NCBI GenBank assembly: GCA_946886925.1
Contig: CAMPJQ010000147.1
Coordinates: 1-6,826 of the forward strand
Length of the DNA stretch: 6,826 bases
DNA from: an uncultured Terrimonas sp.
GTDB lineage: Bacteria; Bacteroidota; Bacteroidia; Chitinophagales; Chitinophagaceae
Direction: 5' to 3'
Made by a program: the position numbers and the translations under genes. Of this stretch, positions 1-4,628 are shown in pieces. Below the pieces are notes generated by a model. That model worked only from the letters and a program-made list of their open reading frames with translations. It was not told where the DNA came from and did no database searches. Each line of letters begins with the position of its first letter. The stretch's first letter is position 1.

Positions 1-70
1 ATAGCCCCCCCAGTGCCCCCCCGGTTGCCATAAATAAAACTAATCCGCCCCCACCCACCCCCACACACAA
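1..70. other. C-rich low-complexity left edge, probable low-quality sequence end
   Basis: This stretch holds two runs of seven C (5-11 and 16-22) and then a C/A-only region (about 48-69), unlike anything else in the window. The receptor frame is open only from 34, after a TAA at 31-33. Another frame (codons starting at 24) reads VAINKTNP, which would suit the residues just before a TonB receptor plug domain, and then dissolves into prolines and threonines. The simplest reading is base-call errors or a small indel at a contig end, not a true biological repeat. Real low-complexity DNA is not excluded. Confidence 0.6.
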
Positions 71-2073
71 TTCTAAGCAAAAAAGAACTTACCCAGGCGA
101 CTGCAACCAACCTCATTGATGCACTGAGCAAAAACCCGGGTGTAGCTGAGGTATCTACAGGCCCATCTATTTCAAAACCCATTATAAGAGGGTTGGGTTA
201 TAACCGCGTGGTTGTGCTTAATGATGGTATCCGGCAGGAAGGCCAACAATGGGGCGATGAACATGGCATTGAAATAGATGAATACAGTGTACAGAAGGTG
301 GAGATATTAAAAGGCCCGGCTTCGCTTATTTACGGAAGCGATGCCATGGCCGGTGTGATCAATATATTAACCAATGTGCCTGCAGCAGAAGGAACGATAA
401 AAGGAAATGTAATAGCGAACTACCAAACCAACAGCCGCCTCCGTGGCTTTGGCGCCAGGCTGGCGGGCAACAAAAACGGGCTGAACTGGAATGTATACGG
501 ATCATTTAAAGGGGCCCAGGATTATAAAAACAAATACGATGGTTATGTATTCAATTCAAAGTTTAATGAAAAGAATTTGGGAGGATATATTGGTTACAAC
601 GGAAGCTGGGGATACAGTCATATTATTGTAAGCAGCTTTAACCAGGAACCCGGACTTATTGAAGGCGATCGTGATGTGCTTACGGGAAAATTTATCCGTG
701 AAATAAATAACAACGGCATAGCAGAAACAAGAATAGTGGAAAGCGGTGATTTTTCGGGCATTCACCCCGACATGCCACGGCAACATATTCAGCATTTTAA
801 AGTTGCCGCAGATAACAGGTTCAATGTTGGGAACGGAAAGCTCTCTGTTAATCTCGGCTTTCAAAGCAACAAAAGAAAAGAGTTCGCAGATGTGCTTGAT
901 CCAAACACACCCGAATTGTATTTTGATCTGAATACATTTACCTATAATGTACAATACCACCTGCCGGACAACAACAAATGGAAAACCGCTGCCGGCATTA
1001 CCGGTATGCAGCAAAGCAATAAAAACAAAGCGGATGAAGTGCTGATCCCTGAATACCATTTGTTTGATGTGGGCGCTTTTGTATACACGCAACGCAATTA
1101 CGATCGCTTTACCATTAGCGGGGGGGTACGCTTTGATAACAGAACCCTTGATTCAAAAAAATTGCAGGAAAACAATGAAACAAAGTTTGAAGGTTTTACC
1201 AGGTCTTTCAGTAATGTTTCGGGGAGCGCCGGCATTAGTTATGAAGCCAGTAAGGCTACTACGCTGAAGCTGAACATAGCAAGAGGATTCCGTGCGCCGG
1301 GTATTGCCGAACTGGCTTCCAATGGTACACATGAAGGCACCAACCGCTACGAATACGGCGATCAGCATTTGCGGTCAGAAACCAGTATGCAAGCCGATTT
1401 AGGCGCGGAGATCAACACAGAACATCTTTCTTTAAGTGCAACAGGTTTTATAAACAACATTGATCATTTTGTTTTTTACAGGAAACTTTCCAATGTTAAA
1501 GGCGGAGATTCGCTGGTAAATGTTGATGGGGGAGAGATAACCGCTTTTACATTTGACCAGGCTAAAGCATTGTTGTATGGTGCGGAATTGTATATTGATA
1601 TACATCCCCACCCGTTAGACTGGCTGCATTTTGAAAATACTTTTTCTTATGTAAGAGGAGCGTTTAACCAGCCAATAGAAGGGATAAAGAACATTCCTTT
1701 TATACCTGCCGCACGGCTTATCACACAATTAAAAGCCGAGTTTCTAACGAAAGGAAAAAGGATCAGCAACCTTTCCATTACTGCTGAGTTAGACAATACA
1801 TTCAGACAAAACAAGGCGTTTACTGCTTATGATACGGAAACACCCACAAGCGGCTATTCGCTTTTGAATGCCTTTGTTGGAGCGGATATCATGCATCATA
1901 AAAAAACACTGTTTTCCGTTTACGTTTCGGGCAATAACCTAGCCAATACCGCTTATCAAAGCCATTTAAGCAGGTTAAAATATACCGACGTAAATAATAT
2001 TACCGGCCGGCAGGGTGTATATAATATGGGAAGAAATTTTAGTGTAAAGATCAATGTGCCATTGTCGTTTTAG
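34..2073 (+). CDS. TonB-dependent outer-membrane receptor, ZnuD-like, 5'-truncated
   Basis: This is an outer-membrane, TonB/ExbBD-energised uptake channel. The visible part has 679 codons before the stop. It starts inside the plug domain (motifs ELTQATATNLIDALSKNPGV, IRGLGYNRV at 184-210, and VEILKGPASLIYGSDAM from 298), followed by a 22-strand type barrel. The barrel carries the conserved RGFRAP motif (1282-1299) and GTHEGTNRYEYG (1324-1359), and ends in the aromatic-final FSVKINVPLSF. The TTG at 193 cannot be the start because it lies within the conserved plug motif. The signal peptide, any carboxypeptidase-like N-terminal domain and the early plug are missing. The H-E-G-T-x-R-Y-E motif and His/Asp/Glu-containing loops (HPDMPRQHIQH, HPHPLDWLHFE) resemble ZnuD-type zinc/heavy-metal receptors, so a metal or metal complex is my preferred substrate. 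This is moderate inference. No SusD gene follows and the barrel is too short for SusC, so glycan import of the SusCD kind is unlikely. Confidence 0.93.
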   Translation: MKLIRPHPPPHTILSKKELTQATATNLIDALSKNPGVAEVSTGPSISKPIIRGLGYNRVVVLNDGIRQEGQQWGDEHGIEIDEYSVQKVEILKGPASLIYGSDAMAGVINILTNVPAAEGTIKGNVIANYQTNSRLRGFGARLAGNKNGLNWNVYGSFKGAQDYKNKYDGYVFNSKFNEKNLGGYIGYNGSWGYSHIIVSSFNQEPGLIEGDRDVLTGKFIREINNNGIAETRIVESGDFSGIHPDMPRQHIQHFKVAADNRFNVGNGKLSVNLGFQSNKRKEFADVLDPNTPELYFDLNTFTYNVQYHLPDNNKWKTAAGITGMQQSNKNKADEVLIPEYHLFDVGAFVYTQRNYDRFTISGGVRFDNRTLDSKKLQENNETKFEGFTRSFSNVSGSAGISYEASKATTLKLNIARGFRAPGIAELASNGTHEGTNRYEYGDQHLRSETSMQADLGAEINTEHLSLSATGFINNIDHFVFYRKLSNVKGGDSLVNVDGGEITAFTFDQAKALLYGAELYIDIHPHPLDWLHFENTFSYVRGAFNQPIEGIKNIPFIPAARLITQLKAEFLTKGKRISNLSITAELDNTFRQNKAFTAYDTETPTSGYSLLNAFVGADIMHHKKTLFSVYVSGNNLANTAYQSHLSRLKYTDVNNITGRQGVYNMGRNFSVKINVPLSF

Positions 2074-2174
2074 AGCATGTGCTAAATCTTTGATTACCCA
2101 CCGCAGTATTTCAAAGCATTCCTGGTGATGATACGTGAAGACAGGTACCAGGGCGATTGACACCAGTTAATGAG

Positions 2175-2205
2175 GCAAAGGCCGCTTATACAGCGGCTTT
2201 TTTGC
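2175..2205 (+). terminator. Intrinsic terminator of the TonB receptor gene
   Basis: The stem GCCGCT (2181-2186) pairs with AGCGGC (2192-2197) around the 5-base loop TATAC. It is followed directly by six T (2198-2203). The stem can extend outward, because GCAAA on the left can pair with TTTGC on the right. It lies about 100 bases past the receptor stop and on its strand. This is a strong hairpin-plus-T-tract signal, and it separates the receptor from the glycosyltransferase transcriptionally. Confidence 0.85.
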
Positions 2206-2353
2206 TAAAATAGATCCTATGAGCAAAGCGAAGATAGATTCCTCCAAAGTTATAATGACAGGCTACGGTGCTTGTCTTTATCTGTAATAAAAATGCCCTG
2301 CAGCATTAAATTGATGAGGTTGCTGATATACTATACCAGTAATTTAGTTAAGG

Positions 2354-2361
2354 TAAATTTG
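2354..2361 (+). promoter_or_regulatory. Possible Bacteroidota -7 element upstream of the glycosyltransferase
   Basis: TAAATTTG matches the TAnnTTTG consensus used by the primary sigma factor of Bacteroidota. I see no TTG at the expected distance upstream; the nearest are at 2311 and 2320, which is too far. It would also leave a leader of about 190 bases before the ATG at 2566. It could serve the glycosyltransferase but may be a chance match in A/T-rich DNA. Confidence 0.25.
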
Positions 2362-2402
2362 CAGATAACTATTTCCGTACTATACAGCAATATCCCAAAT
2401 GA

Positions 2403-2556
2403 TTACTTTTCTTTTACCCATTCATCAATGAGTTTATGGCAGGCTTTTTCCCTTGTGCCAAAAAGCTCTTTTTATCATTTTTCCGGTAAACTTATAACGG
2501 ATAATATCCATGCCGGTAAAGCCGGCGCCTGGATTACAAAAACAGAATCCACTATC
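2403..2556 (-). pseudogene. Possible frameshifted C-terminal remnant of an unidentified gene
   Basis: On the minus strand one frame reads DSGFCFCNPGAGFTG, then MDIIRYKFTGKMIK. Removing a single A from the five-A run (T run at 2469-2473 on the plus strand) leads into ELFGTREKACHKLIDEW and then VKEK and a TAA (2405-2403). The joined product has protein-like composition with a charged amphipathic C-terminal helix, more natural than either frame alone. I do not recognise the family. The alternatives are chance, or a real base error in a short gene. There is no start codon or upstream domain, because the frame closes near 2583. Confidence 0.2.
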
Positions 2557-2565
2557 TTTATTTAT

Positions 2566-3471
2566 ATGATGAGCAGTATTTCAACACAGTCTTTTAAAAG
2601 AACAGAAAAAAATGACAGCTTATTTTCCATTCTTATTCCATCCTGGAACAACCTCTCCTATTTGAAATTATGCATCAACAGCATTCAAAAAAACTCAACC
2701 CACCCTCACCAGATCATTGTGCACATTAATGAAGGGAATGATGGATCGCTGGAATGGATTGAACAACAAACCCGGTTAGATTATACATACAGCAAAGAAA
2801 ATGTTGGCGTTTGCTATGCTTTAAATGCCTGCAGTCAACTGGCATACACCGATTATATATTGTACATGAATGACGACATGTACGCATGTCCCGGCTGGGA
2901 TGCGATGCTGTGGCAGGAAATTCTATCCATTGGTCATCCTTATTTCTTTTTGTCGGCAACCGCTATTGAACCACAAGCGGCAAATAATTGTTCCATACTC
3001 AAAAACTACGGCACAAACATCAGTCATTTTAACGAGGGGCTATTGCTGGAAGAGTATGCGCAATTGCCAATGAAGAACTGGATGGGTGCTACCTGGCCGC
3101 CCAATGTGGTACATAAAAATATCTGGGATTTGGTGGGAGGTTATAGTATTGAGTTCTCGCCCGGCATGTATTCCGACCCGGATTTTTCGATGAAGCTCTG
3201 GCAAACAGGTATTCGCCTGTTTAAAGGGATTGCCGCCAGCAGGGTATACCATTTTGGGTCGGTGTCGGTAAAAAGAATAAAAAAAAATAAAGGCTATTAC
3301 CAGTTCATCAGCAAATGGGGAATGACATCCAGTACCTTTTCAAAAAAATTTATACGGCGGGGAGAAGTTTTTGATGGTGTATGCGGGGAGGCTCATTTAT
3401 CCGCGATGCTTAAATTCAAGAACCTTGTAAAAAGATTAAGCAATGCATTTGTAAATAAATCTTTGCATTGA
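2566..3471 (+). CDS. Family 2 glycosyltransferase (GT-A fold)
   Basis: This is a predicted cytoplasmic transferase that moves a sugar from a nucleotide-sugar donor to a glycan or lipid acceptor, typically in surface polysaccharide or LPS assembly. The product is 301 residues, normal for a compact GT2 enzyme. The Rossmann-like start FSILIPSWNNLSYLKLCINS lies at about 20-39. The acidic metal/nucleotide-binding motif YMNDDM is at 100-105 (D103, D104). The acceptor/catalytic region VVHKNIWDLVGGY, then SPGMYSDPDFSMKLW with D204 and D206, is at about 181-212, followed by SRVYHFGSVS. No membrane segment is evident. I chose the tandem ATG at 2566/2569 because the fold begins about 18 residues later. 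In-frame starts at 2272 (TTG), 2293, 2314 and 2428 would add a motif-free extension. It stands alone between a terminator and a convergent gene, so donor and acceptor cannot be guessed. Confidence 0.88.
   Translation: MMSSISTQSFKRTEKNDSLFSILIPSWNNLSYLKLCINSIQKNSTHPHQIIVHINEGNDGSLEWIEQQTRLDYTYSKENVGVCYALNACSQLAYTDYILYMNDDMYACPGWDAMLWQEILSIGHPYFFLSATAIEPQAANNCSILKNYGTNISHFNEGLLLEEYAQLPMKNWMGATWPPNVVHKNIWDLVGGYSIEFSPGMYSDPDFSMKLWQTGIRLFKGIAASRVYHFGSVSVKRIKKNKGYYQFISKWGMTSSTFSKKFIRRGEVFDGVCGEAHLSAMLKFKNLVKRLSNAFVNKSLH
3441..3470. repeat. Weak inverted repeat at the end of the glycosyltransferase gene
   Basis: CAATGCA (3441-3447) and TGCATTG (3464-3470) form 7-bp arms around 16 bases, overlapping the end of the reading frame. 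A second small palindrome, ATCATT-T-AATGAT (3473-3485), fills the 30-base gap between the convergent genes. Neither has a GC-rich stem or a T tract, so they are poor terminators, although this is where transcription from both sides should stop. Confidence 0.3.
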
Positions 3472-3501
3472 TATCATTTAATGATTGTCAATGTTTGGAG
3501 C

Positions 3502-4533
3502 TTACAACGATGCCCTTAGCGTAAGTTTAAAAGGTATTTCTACATGTTCTTTGGAAGAAGACAGGATCAGTTCAGCGGCTTTTACACCCATCTGGTGAAA
3601 GTCGGTTGAAATGGTAGTTATACCATTCAGTATTATTTTTTTAAGTGGTGTCTCGTTATAGGAAATAACACCAATGTGCTTGCCTATTTTATATTTCATG
3701 GAAATAAGCCTTTCAATAAGTATAACAAGATCGGCTTCCATAACATTGATGTACACCTCACCGCTATTGATCGGTTCTTTTGCAATATCGTGTACCACTT
3801 TATGTGTAAAGGCATATTCCTGGCAAAAGCGGTTGAAACCTTTTAATATCCCTTTGGGATAATAACTTTTTTCAGGAAAAATAATTTTCAGTGTATGGTA
3901 TTTGGCCAACTGCTTCAATGCCTGTTCCAGCGCATTATAAATATCGTTCTCAAAATTTTCATATACCGCGCCATATTCGCCGTTTACGCCGGATGTTTTT
4001 TTATCCAAAAGTATCAGCTTATGCCTGGGAATGGTGTTGATGATCTCATGAGCATTTTCGCCACCTTCAATAAAATGCGGGATGATCACAAAATGAGAAT
4101 AGTCTTCTTTGGCATTACCCAGTAACTTTTTAAACAGGGCGAAATCATTGTTATAAATGTAAAAATCAATAGCAACATGCTCACCCAATGTTTCTACAAA
4201 GCCATCGTATATGATCTTTTTATGGGCGCTCAGCTTATTGAACAAAAGCATTACATGCTGGGTTTGCTTGATATCGTCATTGACAATATAGTATCCCTTG
4301 CCGGGAACAGAACCGAGCACGCCCATCTTTTTGAGATGCTTATATCCTTTTTCCGCAGTATCTCTCGATATCTCCAGTTCAAAACTGAGTTCATTGATAG
4401 AAGGAACCAGGTCATCTTTTTTTAGCTTTCCCGCTTCTATCGCATTCAATATAGAGTGGGTAAGTTGAAGGTATTTGGGTGTAGCGGAAAATTCATCAAC
4501 ATGCACATGTTCAAAAAAACGACTGAATTTCAT
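3502..4533 (-). CDS. GntR-family transcriptional regulator with LacI/periplasmic-binding-like sensor
   Basis: This is a DNA-binding repressor or activator whose C-terminal domain is predicted to bind a small ligand, usually a sugar. The product is 343 residues. The winged helix-turn-helix spans about 15-85, with LVPSINELSFELEISRDTAE at 42-61 and the wing sequence VLGSVPGKGYYIV at 72-84, both typical of GntR proteins. From about 91 on it resembles the LacI/ribose-binding sensor fold: VMLLFN, LILLDKK (173-179), IGVISYN (287-293) and GITTISTDFHQMGVKAAELIL (304-324). The same domain order occurs in AraR. The ATG at 4533 fits, since the HTH begins a few residues in and a good -7 element lies 30 bases upstream. 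No recognition residues let me name the effector. It is downstream of and co-oriented with the dehydrogenase, which is the best candidate target besides itself. Confidence 0.9.
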   Translation of the reverse strand: MKFSRFFEHVHVDEFSATPKYLQLTHSILNAIEAGKLKKDDLVPSINELSFELEISRDTAEKGYKHLKKMGVLGSVPGKGYYIVNDDIKQTQHVMLLFNKLSAHKKIIYDGFVETLGEHVAIDFYIYNNDFALFKKLLGNAKEDYSHFVIIPHFIEGGENAHEIINTIPRHKLILLDKKTSGVNGEYGAVYENFENDIYNALEQALKQLAKYHTLKIIFPEKSYYPKGILKGFNRFCQEYAFTHKVVHDIAKEPINSGEVYINVMEADLVILIERLISMKYKIGKHIGVISYNETPLKKIILNGITTISTDFHQMGVKAAELILSSSKEHVEIPFKLTLRASL

Positions 4534-4563
4534 CCCTGTATTTTATGTTTCTTATATAAACAG

Positions 4564-4571
4564 CAAATATA
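4564..4571 (-). promoter_or_regulatory. Candidate -7 promoter element of the GntR regulator
   Basis: Read on the minus strand, TATATTTG is a perfect TAnnTTTG element. Transcription would start near 4556-4560, giving a leader of about 25 bases before the ATG at 4533. No clean TTG stands at the -33 position; the sequence there is CTGTTAACC, part of an inverted repeat. The 8-base palindrome TTATATAA (4552-4559) sits at the predicted start site. A separate promoter means the regulator need not depend on read-through from the dehydrogenase. Confidence 0.5.
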
Positions 4572-4580
4572 AGAATGCTC

Positions 4581-4600
4581 CTGTTATATGAGGTTAACAG
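4581..4600. promoter_or_regulatory. Inverted repeat, possible operator in the GntR regulator promoter
   Basis: CTGTTA (4581-4586) and TAACAG (4595-4600) are perfect 6-base arms separated by 8 bases. They are placed 10 to 29 bases upstream of the -7 element, over the expected -33 region. Dimeric GntR and LacI-type proteins bind such palindromes, so autoregulation or regulation by another factor is plausible. A 6-base match could arise by chance, and the sequence does not look like a terminator because no T run follows on either strand. Confidence 0.35.
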
Positions 4601-4628
4601 TGTAAAAGCATTAAAGCCCGCGTATTTC

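Larger units (their letters stand above)
2206..2565. other. 360-base stretch without a convincing intact gene
   Basis: A plus-strand frame is open here from a TTG at 2272 into the glycosyltransferase. Its 98 predicted residues are rich in S, I, Y and F, show no family motif, and precede the normal N-terminus of the enzyme, so I treat it as chance openness. The stretch contains a possible -7 element (2354-2361) and a possible decayed minus-strand gene tail (about 2403-2556), both entered separately. A 22-codon ORF at 2219-2287 looks meaningless. Confidence 0.5.

Noticed and set aside
556..1092. A 178-codon minus-strand open frame inside the receptor gene
   Set aside because: It lies fully antisense to well-conserved barrel sequence and its product has no recognisable motif.
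34..2073. Calling the receptor a SusC-type glycan importer
   Set aside because: The visible barrel is far shorter than SusC proteins and no SusD-like lipoprotein gene follows.
1975..2163. A 62-codon minus-strand ORF overlapping the receptor's 3' end
   Set aside because: About half is antisense to the receptor's last strands, and the rest has no family signal.
2219..2287. A 22-codon ORF beginning ATG AGC AAA GCG just after the terminator
   Set aside because: It is too short, has no convincing ribosome binding site or promoter, and shows no motif.
2103..2584. The 12-mer GCAGTATTTCAA occurs twice (2103-2114 and 2573-2584), suggesting a repeat flanking an insertion
   Set aside because: One such 12-base match is about what chance gives in 6.8 kb. 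The flanks differ, and no transposase or terminal repeat lies between the copies.
4581..4600. Reading CTGTTA-N8-TAACAG as a terminator for the dehydrogenase gene
   Set aside because: The stem is A/T-rich, the loop is 8 bases, and no T tract follows on the minus strand.
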